Positions 1 through 9,117 are shown, counted from the stretch's first letter. The stretch: 64,000 nucleotides of DNA from JBIKWM01 sp044356305 (GCA_044356305.1 JBIKWM010000002.1:232081-296080), one strand, 5' to 3'. Numbers and translations: made by a program. The notes: generated by a model not told the origin, from the sequence alone.

Positions 1-249
1 CACGGCAATCGTCTCGACCCATCGAGGTCAGTCACGATTGAGTTCGTTGCCTCCAATAGTCATCAACTTCATTTCACGGTAAAGGACCAGGGCGTAGGAT
101 TTGATTACAACGCCTTGCCTGACCCCACCGATCCTGAAAATATCGATAAAATCAGCGGGCGTGGTGTGTTCCTCATGAAGAACCTATCGGACGAGCTTCG
201 TTTCAACGACACAGGATCGTCTGTTGAAATGGTCTTCTGCGTCAATTGA
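1..249 (+). CDS. RsbW-like anti-sigma factor / serine kinase, C-terminal part
   Basis: The reading frame is open from the window edge to a TGA at 247-249; the start lies outside. The 82 visible residues carry the GHKL ATPase signature of small anti-sigma kinases: an N-box end (HGN), a G1-type KDQGVGFD, and SGRGVFLMKNL as the ATP lid with its following helix. Such proteins bind a sigma factor or an anti-sigma-factor antagonist in partner-switching systems. The stop overlaps the ATG of ybeY (TGATG), so the two are probably cotranscribed. Two SpoIIE-type phosphatases elsewhere in the window could act in the same kind of pathway, but a direct link is only inferred. Confidence 0.85.
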   Translation, partial: HGNRLDPSRSVTIEFVASNSHQLHFTVKDQGVGFDYNALPDPTDPENIDKISGRGVFLMKNLSDELRFNDTGSSVEMVFCVN

Positions 250-683
250 TGGCGGTTCATTTTGCGTATGACGGTGTGCGTTTCCGCCTCAAAGGAAGCC
301 GAGGATTAAAGAATTGGCTCACCTCGGTTGTAAACTCACACAATAAGAGGCTCGGAAGAGTACATTTTGTTTTTGTCTCTGACGAAAGATTGCTTGAGAT
401 TAATCAGCTTTTTTTGAATCATGATTATTACACAGATATTATCACTTTCGATTATTGTGACCATGACTTGATTTCCGGAGAGATTTATATCAGTGTAGAC
501 AGGGTGTTGGAGAATTCTGATTCAATGAATATCGTTTTCGATGAAGAGATTCTCAGGGTTCTCGCCCACGGGGTGTTGCATCTTGTCGGATTTAAAGATG
601 GAAATCCCGAAGAAACAATCGCCATGAGAGGGGCCGAGGACAAGGCCGTATCTTTGCGTCATTCATCCCTTCTTGTTAAATGA
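249..683 (+). CDS. ybeY: Endoribonuclease YbeY, rRNA maturation factor
   Basis: YbeY is a zinc-dependent single-strand RNase that acts in 16S rRNA 3'-end maturation and ribosome quality control. The 144-residue product has the usual family size and the core HGVLHLVGFKD. The first two zinc histidines are present, while the third ligand (the H of GYDH in proteobacteria) is replaced in the FKDG segment, a variation I recall from other Bacteroidota copies. A TTG lies one codon upstream (246), but the ATG at 249 overlaps the stop of the preceding gene in the common TGATG way and is preferred. The stop directly abuts the mnmG ATG. Confidence 0.9.
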   Translation: MAVHFAYDGVRFRLKGSRGLKNWLTSVVNSHNKRLGRVHFVFVSDERLLEINQLFLNHDYYTDIITFDYCDHDLISGEIYISVDRVLENSDSMNIVFDEEILRVLAHGVLHLVGFKDGNPEETIAMRGAEDKAVSLRHSSLLVK

Positions 684-2555
684 ATGGTCCTTCCTTCGGA
701 TTCATATGATGTAATTGTTATAGGTGGCGGGCATGCCGGGTGTGAGGCCTCTGCTGCGGCCGCCAATATGGGTTCGCGCACATTGCTCATTACCATGAAC
801 ATGGGTGTCATCGGCCAAATGTCATGTAACCCTGCAATTGGGGGTGTCGCCAAGGGTCAGATTGTTCGGGAAATTGATGCTCTTGGGGGTCTTACAGGTA
901 TAATTGCTGACCGTTCTGCCATCCAGTTCCGGATGCTTAACCGTTCAAAAGGACCGGCAATGTGGAGCCCGCGCACTCAGAACGACCGTATGTTATTTGC
1001 GCAAGAATGGCGGAGCGCACTGGAACGAATACCATTACTTGACCTTTGGCAAGATTCAGTTACATCTCTTATTATTGAGAATGAGGTTATTCATGGTGTT
1101 GAGACATCCATGGGTATTTGTTTTTCCTCGAAGGCTGTAATTCTCACGGCTGGCACTTTCCTGAATGGTATCATTCATGTTGGAGAAAAGAATTTCAGTG
1201 GCGGCCGTACTGGAGAAAAAGCCTCACACGGCATTACCGAGCAATTGGTAAATCTGGGGATGCGCACCGGTAGAATGAAAACTGGTACTCCGCCTCGTAT
1301 CGATGGTCGGTCTATTGATTATTCTAAAACAGAAGAACAGCCAGGAGATGAGAATCCAAGTAAATTCAGTTTTACTGACACTAAACCACTGATTTTACAA
1401 AGAAGCTGCCATATAACTTATACTAATCCAGAGGCACATGAAATACTTAAGACGGGTTTCGACAAATCCCCTATGTACTCAGGACGAATCTTGGGACTTG
1501 GTCCACGCTATTGCCCATCAATAGAGGATAAAATCAATCGATTCGCTGAGCGCGAACGGCACCAACTATTCATTGAACCTGAGGGATGGAACACTGTCGA
1601 AGTATATCTTAATGGATTTTCAACTTCGTTGCCATATGAAATACAACAGAAGGCACTCAAAAAAGTGCCCGGAATGGAAAATGTCAAAATGTACAGGCCA
1701 GGTTATGCTATTGAATATGATTTTTTTCCTCCAGAACAGTTAAATCTATCTCTTGAAAGTAAATTAGTTGGAGGTCTTTTTCTTGCTGGACAAGTAAATG
1801 GCACAACAGGGTATGAGGAAGCAGCAGCGCAAGGTTTGATGGCGGGAATCAACGCTCACAATTTTTGCAGTCATAAGGACTCTATCATTCTAGACCGCTC
1901 GATAGCCTACATCGGTGTATTAATCAATGACTTAGTTACTAAAGGAACGGATGAACCGTATAGAATGTTTACTTCCCGAGCAGAGTATCGACTTCTGCTT
2001 CGACAAGACAATGCTGACTTTCGTCTATCTGATTTAGGAAATTCCCTCGGTCTCTTGGGAGAAGAACAATACGATAAATATAAGACTAAATTACTTGATT
2101 TTCAAACGGTTAAAAAAGCGGTTGATGAGTTAAGTGTGACACCTGATGAAATCAACCCTTATTTGATGTTTGTTAATGGCGCTCCAATATCTCAACGTGT
2201 TAAACTCTCCTCCCTCATCTCTCGTCCTGAGGTACGATTGGCAGATTTACTGTTTCACGTGAAACCTCTTGGTGTTTCTATCGAACATGACTTTCCTGAA
2301 GTAATTGAACAGCTGGAAATACACTATAAATACATTGGCTATATTGACCGCGAACATCAAGTGGCGCAAAAAATACAGAAATACGATTCCTTCTCAATAA
2401 CAGACAACATAGACTATGCCTCAATTCATTCCTTATCCTCTGAAGCAAGGCAAAAACTCAAACACTATAGACCAAAAACTATTGGTCATGCCTCACGAAT
2501 AAGCGGTATCTCACCTTCTGACATTTCTGTTCTCCTAATTCACTTGGGAAAATAA
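684..2555 (+). CDS. mnmG: tRNA uridine-5-carboxymethylaminomethyl synthesis enzyme MnmG (GidA)
   Basis: MnmG with MnmE installs the cmnm5 group on U34 of several tRNAs. It is an FAD protein. At the N-terminus the dinucleotide motif VIVIGGGHAGCEA is followed by the family block CNPAIGGVAKG. The C-terminus ends in the helical GIDA domain (HASRISGISPSDISVLL). The 623-residue length is normal. The ATG follows the ybeY stop without a gap. The first 600 bp have ordinary G-rich coding composition. Beyond about 1.3 kb the gene becomes AT-rich and its coding strand becomes C-richer than G, continuing into the next gene. The frame is intact, so this is a composition change and not a break. Confidence 0.96.
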   Translation: MVLPSDSYDVIVIGGGHAGCEASAAAANMGSRTLLITMNMGVIGQMSCNPAIGGVAKGQIVREIDALGGLTGIIADRSAIQFRMLNRSKGPAMWSPRTQNDRMLFAQEWRSALERIPLLDLWQDSVTSLIIENEVIHGVETSMGICFSSKAVILTAGTFLNGIIHVGEKNFSGGRTGEKASHGITEQLVNLGMRTGRMKTGTPPRIDGRSIDYSKTEEQPGDENPSKFSFTDTKPLILQRSCHITYTNPEAHEILKTGFDKSPMYSGRILGLGPRYCPSIEDKINRFAERERHQLFIEPEGWNTVEVYLNGFSTSLPYEIQQKALKKVPGMENVKMYRPGYAIEYDFFPPEQLNLSLESKLVGGLFLAGQVNGTTGYEEAAAQGLMAGINAHNFCSHKDSIILDRSIAYIGVLINDLVTKGTDEPYRMFTSRAEYRLLLRQDNADFRLSDLGNSLGLLGEEQYDKYKTKLLDFQTVKKAVDELSVTPDEINPYLMFVNGAPISQRVKLSSLISRPEVRLADLLFHVKPLGVSIEHDFPEVIEQLEIHYKYIGYIDREHQVAQKIQKYDSFSITDNIDYASIHSLSSEARQKLKHYRPKTIGHASRISGISPSDISVLLIHLGK

Positions 2556-2568
2556 TATCTTTTCTAAA

Positions 2569-3450
2569 ATGGAACAATGCCCAATTTGCCATTCATGTAA
2601 TAATAAAATTCACCTCCTTGCACAAGATTGGCTAATCACAAAGAAGGAATTTCCCATAATTCGCTGTATCAATTGCGGACATCTTTTTACAGGAAATGCC
2701 CCAATTGGAAAAGAACTATCATCATATTACGAATCTGATAAATACACATCTCATACTGATAAAGCCACAGAAGGAAAAATATACAACATCGCAAAAACCC
2801 TCAATATCACATTAAAATGCCGACTAATACAAAAGCATATCGAACATCCCAAACACATTCTCGACTATGGCTGTGGCACAGGAGACTTTCTCGGGTTCTG
2901 TGAAAAAAGAACAAAAATGGTCGCCTTCGGTTACGATCCGAGCGAAAAAGCTATAAAACAACTACGAACTAAATACAATTTCACTATACACAACAACCAC
3001 AACGCCATATTACAAAACAAATATGATATTATAACACTTTGGCATGTGGTCGAACATCTTCCTGATCCCATAAAGACCATAGAATTACTCGTTCAATCCC
3101 TCAATTCAACTGGTCTCCTAATTATTGCCATGCCAAACCATTCCTCATACGACTCTATATTTTATAAAGACAAATGGGCTGCGTATGATGTTCCACGTCA
3201 CCTACATCACTTCACACCCAATTTTCTCGTCAATTCTCTCAAAAATTTAGATATTCAATTGAAGGAAATTTCTTTTCTCCCAATTGACCCCTTCTATATC
3301 TCTTACCTCTCAGAAAAACAGATTTCCTCGTACCTACCTTACTCTATAAGACTTCTACAATCAACTACTATATCAATTATATCTTCTGTTCTCTCTGTTA
3401 TTAAACCTACCCATGCTAGTAGTCCCGTTTTAATATTTCAAAAAAAATAA
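2569..3450 (+). CDS. Class I SAM-dependent methyltransferase with N-terminal zinc-ribbon cysteines
   Basis: The N-terminus has two CxxC pairs (CPIC at residues 4-7 and CINC near 33-36) that look like a small zinc ribbon. The Rossmann core follows, with SAM motif I ILDYGCGTGDFL and a post-motif WHVVEHLPDP, as in UbiG-like enzymes. The substrate cannot be told from sequence. It starts 13 bp after mnmG, a neighbourhood I recognise from other Bacteroidota, so cotranscription and a role near RNA or envelope modification are possible but unproven. The coding strand has about twice as many C as G, unusual for a gene, and GC content is roughly 36%, well below the window average. Confidence 0.85.
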   Translation: MEQCPICHSCNNKIHLLAQDWLITKKEFPIIRCINCGHLFTGNAPIGKELSSYYESDKYTSHTDKATEGKIYNIAKTLNITLKCRLIQKHIEHPKHILDYGCGTGDFLGFCEKRTKMVAFGYDPSEKAIKQLRTKYNFTIHNNHNAILQNKYDIITLWHVVEHLPDPIKTIELLVQSLNSTGLLIIAMPNHSSYDSIFYKDKWAAYDVPRHLHHFTPNFLVNSLKNLDIQLKEISFLPIDPFYISYLSEKQISSYLPYSIRLLQSTTISIISSVLSVIKPTHASSPVLIFQKK

Positions 3451-3717
3451 CGCTTTTTACTTGTTTCCAGCATTTCTCTTCACCTAAAACAAAGCTCTAA
3501 AAATTACTCAACCTAATTATGAGCATTCTCCATCTAAATAGTTGATACATTCTCCTTAACAAACAATAATGAGAAAAAACGTAATTGTACTTTATTACTC
3601 GTAAGGTGCTGATTATCAAAGATTACTAAACTCCTTCATTCCTAATTGCTGTTAATAAATTCATAAAACTCAATTTCTCCTTGTTTTCCAACAAATTAAC
3701 AGCATACTAGCCTAAAT
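3451..3717. other. AT-rich intergenic region at a GC-skew reversal
   Basis: No gene is seen in these 267 bp. The + strand is C-rich just before it and G-rich just after it, the polarity seen at replication origins. I found no cluster of DnaA boxes matching TTATCCACA; the nearest look-alike is TTTTCCAAC near 3684. The inverted repeat TTGTTttccAACAA lies at 3681-3694. At the right edge TAAATTTG (3713-3720) matches the Bacteroidota -7 element but overlaps the TTG start of the next gene, so it cannot serve that start. Confidence 0.5.
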
Positions 3718-5445
3718 TTGAAAAACAAATTAATACTTCCTTCTCTTGTATTTTTATCACTTAACGTGGTTAACTTATTTGTCGTTACCAAAAGCAGTGC
3801 TCAAAGAACAACACACCAAAAACATGGGGCCAGTACTTCGCGGGAGATTGCCTTTATCTTCTTTGAAGCACAAAAAGAAAAAATGCTTGGAAATAGAAAG
3901 AGATCTGCTGAGCTGTTCACTAGCATCTTGGTTAAAGATAAAACGAATGCGAGCTGCCTCTTTGAACTGGCAAATCTCCAACTCGTTGATAACAGATATG
4001 ACGAAGCTATTGTACTTGCTGAAGCCGCTTTTTACAAGGATAGACTGAATGTTTGGTATGCTCTTCTATTAGGAGATTTGTATTTAACAAGAGGAAGGTC
4101 AAAAGAAGCAGCTGAAGTGCTTAAGCTGTCTTTAAAGTTTAATCGTAGCAGCGTTGATTTGTATATAATGCTGGCATCCGTTTTTGAGTCGTTGGGACAA
4201 TATGCTGACGCTGCAGAATTATTGAAAGAATTTGAAATTATAATTGGTAGGGACGAAAATATTTCTGATAAGAGAATAGAACTCTTACTCAAAACGAATA
4301 ATCTAAATGAGGCTATACAGGTTAGGAAAGCTCTGTGGGAGGAGGACAGGGGGAGTATTATTAAAGGAATAAAGTATATAGAAATGTTAACAGTAAATGG
4401 AAGAGAATCAGATGGAAATAAAGTGTTATTTGATATTCAAGATATGTATCCGACTAATGGTTTAATTTGCTTTATGCTTTCAGATTATTATAGGAAAAGA
4501 GGTATGGAGCATGAGTTCATAGGAATGCTGAAGTGCGCATTCAACGATCCAGAATTTGATATTGATAGAAAAGTGGCTTTTCTTCTTGAAATGATAAAAC
4601 TTGGAAAGGATGACCGTATTAGTCTTTCTATAGAAACACTACTTGACGTTTTGGTGTCAGTTCATCCGAATGAAGCTAAGACGTTTGCGATTGCTGGGGA
4701 TTATTACATTCTGAAAGGAAATAAGGAATTGGCTGAAAAGAGTTTTCAAAAGACTATAGAAAGAGATAGCAGCAGGTTACCAGTTTGGGAGGAACTGATT
4801 TTACTGAACATAGAATTGGGAAGATACAGAAGGGCAGGAGAATTGTGCAAGAAGGCGCAGGAGCTTTTTCCTATGAATGGAACTATTCGTGTATATTCTG
4901 GTTTGACTTTGGCAAGAAGAGGCTTTTATTTAGAGGCAGAAAGGGAACTCAGTCTGGCTATTCAATACGTTAGGTCAAATCTAAGCTTGTCTATTCAGCT
5001 ATATGCTGAATTGGGCATTGTGCAAAGCGAATTGAATAAGCTGGAGGATGCAGATAAGTCTTTTTCATATGTGCTTGGTATAAGTCCTGATAATCCAAAT
5101 GTTCTTGCCAATTATGCTGCGTCCCTATTGAAAAGGAACGATCAGTTGGAAAGGGCAGAAGAAATGGCCTATAAAGCCTGTGTAATGAGTCCAGGAAACC
5201 CGTACTATCAGGATGTGTTTGCTAGAATTTTGAGTGTAAGAGGGAAGAATATTGAAGCAAAGCAATGGATAAAGAAGGCATTAGAGAGCAGTACAGAAGA
5301 AACAGCGATAATTTTGGAGCATGTTGGTGATATACTTTATCGAGCAGAAGAGTTTGATGAAGCAGTGAAATATTGGAATAGGTCACTGGAAAAAAAAGGT
5401 GATACAGAACGCCTTAAGAAAAAAGTCCTTGAGAGGAAGCTATGA
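3718..5445 (+). CDS. Secreted TPR-repeat protein of the DUF4292/EnvC neighbourhood
   Basis: The predicted start is TTG at 3718; an in-frame TAG at 3708-3710 rules out anything upstream. It yields a signal peptide (KNKLILPSLVFLSLNVVNLF followed by SSAQ), which supports this start. The rest is about a dozen tetratricopeptide repeats in tandem (for example LLGDLYLTRGRSKEAAEVL and ELGIVQSELNKLEDADKSF), so it probably scaffolds proteins in the periplasm or at the outer membrane. It overlaps nothing but ends 1 bp before the DUF4292 lipoprotein ATG. The order TPR-DUF4292-EnvC is common in Bacteroidota and points to envelope or division-site work. It is AT-rich with strong G-over-C skew. Confidence 0.85.
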   Translation: MKNKLILPSLVFLSLNVVNLFVVTKSSAQRTTHQKHGASTSREIAFIFFEAQKEKMLGNRKRSAELFTSILVKDKTNASCLFELANLQLVDNRYDEAIVLAEAAFYKDRLNVWYALLLGDLYLTRGRSKEAAEVLKLSLKFNRSSVDLYIMLASVFESLGQYADAAELLKEFEIIIGRDENISDKRIELLLKTNNLNEAIQVRKALWEEDRGSIIKGIKYIEMLTVNGRESDGNKVLFDIQDMYPTNGLICFMLSDYYRKRGMEHEFIGMLKCAFNDPEFDIDRKVAFLLEMIKLGKDDRISLSIETLLDVLVSVHPNEAKTFAIAGDYYILKGNKELAEKSFQKTIERDSSRLPVWEELILLNIELGRYRRAGELCKKAQELFPMNGTIRVYSGLTLARRGFYLEAERELSLAIQYVRSNLSLSIQLYAELGIVQSELNKLEDADKSFSYVLGISPDNPNVLANYAASLLKRNDQLERAEEMAYKACVMSPGNPYYQDVFARILSVRGKNIEAKQWIKKALESSTEETAIILEHVGDILYRAEEFDEAVKYWNRSLEKKGDTERLKKKVLERKL

Positions 5446-5446
5446 A

Positions 5447-6166
5447 ATGAGGAGGATAAATCATTTTGTTATAATTAGCCATGTAATTTTAAGTTTTTCA
5501 GGTTGCAGGATCAATAGTGAAGCGATTTATAAGGTTAATAAAGGGCAGGTAGAAAAAACCTTTGGAGAAAATACCGGATTGCGGTACTTCATAGGAAAGG
5601 GAAATTTAAAGTATAGCGATGGGCAAAGGAATATGAATATGGGCATACGGACAAGAAGTACTATGGATTCGGCTACTTGGATTTCTTTTAGCTTGCTTGG
5701 CATGGAAGCTTTTCGTGCAATAATTGATAGTGATTCTGTTCGAGTTCTGGATAGAATATCAAAGAAATATCACGCAAAGAGTATTGACACATTAGTGAAC
5801 TTGATAGGATCGCCAGTTGGTTATAATCAGTTTGAGATTCTTTTATTTGGTCTCCCAGTTAATAAGGATGAGTATAAAGGAAAGAACGAATCACTGAGAA
5901 TGGAGTTCAAGGCTGAGACTGATACGGTCGTACATGGTGTTAGACTTAAGAGCCTACGGTTATTGGCTCATGATGGAAGTGAGTTATTAACATCAGAGTA
6001 TGGCAAACACGTTAAGACAAGCCGTATCTATCTACCGAGAACAGTAAAATTTGCTCGCTCTTATTCTGACAGCGTAAGAGTTGAAATTGAATGGACCGAA
6101 CTTGATACCGTTCCGCGGATTGAAATGCCCTTTCACATACCCACAGGTTATGAAAGAGTTCGCTAA
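5447..6166 (+). CDS. DUF4292 family lipoprotein
   Basis: I place the start at the ATG 5447, right after the TGA of the TPR gene. A GTG 48 bp upstream would add residues before the signal sequence and is less likely. The product starts with a lipoprotein signal (VILSFSGC; cysteine at about residue 20), so it should be anchored in a membrane on the periplasmic side. The body is rich in beta strands, in keeping with the LolA/LolB-like fold expected for DUF4292. The function is not established; LolA-like lipid handling is an inference from the fold. The 3' end overlaps the EnvC-like gene by 17 bp, showing close coupling. Confidence 0.82.
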   Translation: MRRINHFVIISHVILSFSGCRINSEAIYKVNKGQVEKTFGENTGLRYFIGKGNLKYSDGQRNMNMGIRTRSTMDSATWISFSLLGMEAFRAIIDSDSVRVLDRISKKYHAKSIDTLVNLIGSPVGYNQFEILLFGLPVNKDEYKGKNESLRMEFKAETDTVVHGVRLKSLRLLAHDGSELLTSEYGKHVKTSRIYLPRTVKFARSYSDSVRVEIEWTELDTVPRIEMPFHIPTGYERVR

Positions 6167-7385
6167 TTGTGTTCTCGCAATCGTTCTTATCCTGTTTTGT
6201 GCTGAGGTCAGAGCACAATCGCGGACCGAACTAGAGAACAAGAAGACGAGACTACAGAAGGAAATAGAGTATGCGAACAAGTTGTTAAAGGAGTCTCAAG
6301 TTAATCAGAAGAATACGCTAGGAAAATTGAATCTGCTTAACACGAAAATAACAAAGCGACAGGAGCTTATCAACACAATGCAAAGGCAGTCTCTAATGAT
6401 GGAGAAGCAGATAGGAGAGACTCAAGGAGTTGTAAAAGCATTGGAAGAGGATTTGGAACGACTGAAATCTGAGTATGCAATAATGCTTCAATACACATAT
6501 AGGAATCAGAAATTTTACGACAGATTAATGTTTGTGTTCTCATCCAAAGATTTTAATCAGGCTTACAAACGGCTCAAGTACTTTGAGCAATATGCAAATC
6601 ATAGAAGAGAGCAGGCAAGGCTGATTGAAGAAACACGCAAATCTTTGAGCAGCAGGGCAGAAGATCTGACACGGAAAAAGAGGGATTTAGCCGCAGTGCT
6701 AGAAGAGAAAGAACGAGAGAAGATTACCCTGAGCGAAGAGGTCGATGAACAGGGTAAGATGATGGAAACGCTGAGGCGACAAGAAAAAGACTTGAGGAAA
6801 GACCTTGAGAGGAAAAGTAAGGAGAAAGATAGACTGGATAAGGCCATAGCTCGAATCATTGATGAGGAAATCAAAAAAGCTAAGGCCAAAGCCGAGAAAT
6901 CAACAGGCTCGGGCACAAAGGTTTCAAGCTCTGGTTTTGCGCTGACTCCAGAAGAGCAATCACTGTCTTCCAGTTTTTCAGACAATATGGGTAAGCTGCC
7001 TTGGCCAAGCGAACGTGGGGTGATTACAAGCACATTTGGAGAACACGCACACCCTACGCTGCGGGATATACGCACATTCAATAACGGTGTTGATATAGCT
7101 ACTGAAGGGGGGTCCAAAGCGCGGGCAATTTTTGATGGAATCGTGTCGGCAGTTATTGTCATACCAGGAGCTAATAAGGCGGTTATGGTGCGCCATGGAG
7201 AGTATCTCACAGTCTATTCCAACCTCAAGGACGTCTACGTAAAACCACAGGATAAAGTGAAAGTGAAACAGGAAATAGGTACTGTTGCAAATGATCCTGA
7301 GGAAGACAGGACGCTTCTGCACTTGGAGATTTGGAAAGGAACTAATAAGCAGGATCCGGCAAAATGGATACAGGCCAGAAAGTGA
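6150..7385 (+). CDS. EnvC-like murein hydrolase activator (coiled coil plus degenerate M23/LytM domain)
   Basis: Start at ATG 6150 gives a signal peptide (NCVLAIVLILFCAEVRAQ). A long charged coiled coil (about residues 30-260) follows, then a LytM/M23 domain from GVITSTFGEHAHP to the end. Active M23 enzymes use HxxxD and HxH zinc/catalytic motifs. Here HxxxD reads NNGVD and HxH reads LLH, so two key histidines are lost. This matches EnvC, which activates periplasmic amidases instead of cutting peptidoglycan itself. It is predicted to help split septal murein during division. No amidase partner lies next to it. It overlaps the DUF4292 gene and may share its transcript. Confidence 0.88.
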   Translation: MKEFANCVLAIVLILFCAEVRAQSRTELENKKTRLQKEIEYANKLLKESQVNQKNTLGKLNLLNTKITKRQELINTMQRQSLMMEKQIGETQGVVKALEEDLERLKSEYAIMLQYTYRNQKFYDRLMFVFSSKDFNQAYKRLKYFEQYANHRREQARLIEETRKSLSSRAEDLTRKKRDLAAVLEEKEREKITLSEEVDEQGKMMETLRRQEKDLRKDLERKSKEKDRLDKAIARIIDEEIKKAKAKAEKSTGSGTKVSSSGFALTPEEQSLSSSFSDNMGKLPWPSERGVITSTFGEHAHPTLRDIRTFNNGVDIATEGGSKARAIFDGIVSAVIVIPGANKAVMVRHGEYLTVYSNLKDVYVKPQDKVKVKQEIGTVANDPEEDRTLLHLEIWKGTNKQDPAKWIQARK

Positions 7386-7393
7386 TACCTTTG
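7386..7393 (+). promoter_or_regulatory. -7 promoter element TACCTTTG for tatA-gatA
   Basis: Exact match to the Bacteroidota consensus TAnnTTTG, immediately after the EnvC-like stop codon and 20 bp before the tatA ATG. It suggests that tatA and gatA have their own promoter. A good -33 TTTG box is not obvious. Confidence 0.6.
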
Positions 7394-7413
7394 CACCCCG
7401 ACAGAAGGAGACC

Positions 7414-7602
7414 ATGAATCACTACACACTCTTGAATTTCTTACCTGGTGGATCTGAATGGATCCTGATACTTTTGGCAATCGTATTTCTGTTCGGTGGA
7501 AAGAAGATACCAGAGTTGATGCGCGGTCTTGGTCAAGGCATCAAGGAATTCAAGGATGCCTCGAAAGGAGAGGACAAGAAGCTCAGCGAGAAGAAGGACT
7601 GA
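7414..7602 (+). CDS. tatA: Sec-independent (twin-arginine) translocase subunit TatA/E
   Basis: A 62-residue protein with a single N-terminal transmembrane helix (EWILILLAIVFLFGG), the hinge FGGKKIPELMRGLGQG, and a charged amphipathic tail ending in lysines and aspartate. This is the classical TatA design. TatA oligomers form the pore through which folded proteins are exported together with TatC, which is not in this window. The ATG at 7414 is preceded by a purine-rich AGAAGGAGACC ribosome-binding stretch, unusually good for this phylum. A longer in-frame extension starting at 7285 overlaps the EnvC-like gene and is rejected. gatA follows after 17 bp. Confidence 0.93.
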   Translation: MNHYTLLNFLPGGSEWILILLAIVFLFGGKKIPELMRGLGQGIKEFKDASKGEDKKLSEKKD

Positions 7603-7619
7603 ACAGCTGGATTGACCTC

Positions 7620-9041
7620 ATGGCCAGCCTGACGATTAAGGGTCATCTTGAAAATGTGGCAGCTGGAAACGCCAGTGTCCGCGACACAGTAGAGTTTTTT
7701 CTTGAGCGAATACAGGAGCACAGCAACATTAATGCTTTTCTTGAGGTTTATTCCGATACGGCCCGAGAAAGAGCTGATCAACTAGATGCGTTTGCACAAT
7801 CAGGTGAATCGACAGGTCGTTTGCATGGAGTTATCATCGGTCTAAAGGACAACATCTGCTACGCGGGTCACACTGTATCAGCATCGTCAAAGATACTAAA
7901 TGGGTTTATATCACCCTATTCGGCCACTGCGGTGGAACGCCTTTTGGCCGAAGGCGCAGTAATCATAGGCCGGCTCAATTGCGATGAATTCGCGATGGGC
8001 AGCTCAAATGAGAATTCAGCTTTCGGACCGGTCAGGAATCCTCTGGACCCGACACGTGTGACAGGGGGCTCTTCTGGTGGTTCAGCAGCTGCAGTTGCCG
8101 CAGGCCTGTGCCACGCAACACTTGGCAGCGATACAGGCGGGTCCATTCGCCAACCCGCTTCGTTCTGCGGTTTAGTCGGGCTTAAACCCACTTACGGACG
8201 CATTTCTCGTCATGGCCTCATTGCCTATGGAAGCAGTTTCGATCAGATTGGCCCCATAACACGAAATGTCTCGGACTCAGCCCTCCTCCTTGAAGTGATT
8301 GCTGGCCCTGATGAATTTGATAGTACAGGCTCCAATGCGATACCCGCGAGGTTCTGTTCGGATTTGAACCTTGGGGGAAAGAAGCACTTCGCCTTTTTAA
8401 GGGAACCGATTGAGAGTGCCGGGTTAAATCCTTTGATCAAGGAGACATTTTTAAGCAAGATCAAAGAATTACGAGAACGAGGTCACACCGTTGATGCAGT
8501 CGACTTCCCTTTTCTCGACTTTTTAGTACCGACATATTATGTCCTTACCACAGCTGAGGCCTCATCAAATCTATCGCGTTTTGATGGCATGAGATACGGG
8601 TATCGCAGCTCGAATGCAACCGAACTTGAGAGCACATACAAACTCTCGCGATCAGAGGGCTTCGGGCCTGAGGTTAAGCGGAGAATCATGCTCGGCACGT
8701 TTGTACTTTCAGAGGGATATTATGATGCCTATTACGCCAAGGCACAGCGCGTTAGACGCATGCTTAGAGAAAGGGTTGAAAAGCTCTTTTCTGATTACGA
8801 CCTGATTCTTAGCCCGACTACACCTGATGTGGCGTTCAGATTCGGTGAGAACAGTGCCGACCCCATCAAGATGTACCTTGAGGATATTTATACTGTTCTG
8901 GCCAATCTTACCGGCCATCCGGCTGTGTCGGTACCCATGGGCAAGAACGAGGAGGGCCTGCCTTTTGCCATGCAGATAATGGGCAGAATGTTTGACGAGG
9001 GCACCGTATTGGCAGCGGCAGAATCAATTTTCATCGACTAG
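7620..9041 (+). CDS. gatA: Asp-tRNA(Asn)/Glu-tRNA(Gln) amidotransferase subunit A
   Basis: GatA is the amidase subunit that frees ammonia from glutamine for GatB to convert mischarged Glu-tRNA(Gln) or Asp-tRNA(Asn). The amidase-signature Ser-cisSer-Lys triad is visible: Lys in GLKDNICY, Ser in GGSSGGSAAA and the nucleophile region GSDTGGSIRQPAS. Start at ATG 7620 gives 473 residues, the normal size. An upstream ATG at 7458 in the same frame lies inside tatA and gives a non-homologous extension. gatC lies about 16 kb away (25300); gatB is not in the window, so the three subunits are not in one operon here. Confidence 0.95.
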   Translation: MASLTIKGHLENVAAGNASVRDTVEFFLERIQEHSNINAFLEVYSDTARERADQLDAFAQSGESTGRLHGVIIGLKDNICYAGHTVSASSKILNGFISPYSATAVERLLAEGAVIIGRLNCDEFAMGSSNENSAFGPVRNPLDPTRVTGGSSGGSAAAVAAGLCHATLGSDTGGSIRQPASFCGLVGLKPTYGRISRHGLIAYGSSFDQIGPITRNVSDSALLLEVIAGPDEFDSTGSNAIPARFCSDLNLGGKKHFAFLREPIESAGLNPLIKETFLSKIKELRERGHTVDAVDFPFLDFLVPTYYVLTTAEASSNLSRFDGMRYGYRSSNATELESTYKLSRSEGFGPEVKRRIMLGTFVLSEGYYDAYYAKAQRVRRMLRERVEKLFSDYDLILSPTTPDVAFRFGENSADPIKMYLEDIYTVLANLTGHPAVSVPMGKNEEGLPFAMQIMGRMFDEGTVLAAAESIFID

Positions 9042-9109
9042 TTTGTTGGTTTTATCCGACAAATGCCGACACCGGTCGAAGCGGGAAAGCTGCCTGTCGA
9101 TGATATCGA

Positions 9110-9117
9110 TACCTTTG
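9110..9117 (+). promoter_or_regulatory. -7 promoter element TACCTTTG for mltD
   Basis: Exact TAnnTTTG match, 32 bp before the preferred mltD start at 9150. It lies downstream of the alternative in-frame ATG at 9063, which supports the shorter start. Confidence 0.6.

Noticed and set aside
3713..3720. Promoter TAAATTTG for the TPR gene
   Set aside because: It overlaps the only possible start codon (TTG 3718), so transcription from it would begin inside the gene.
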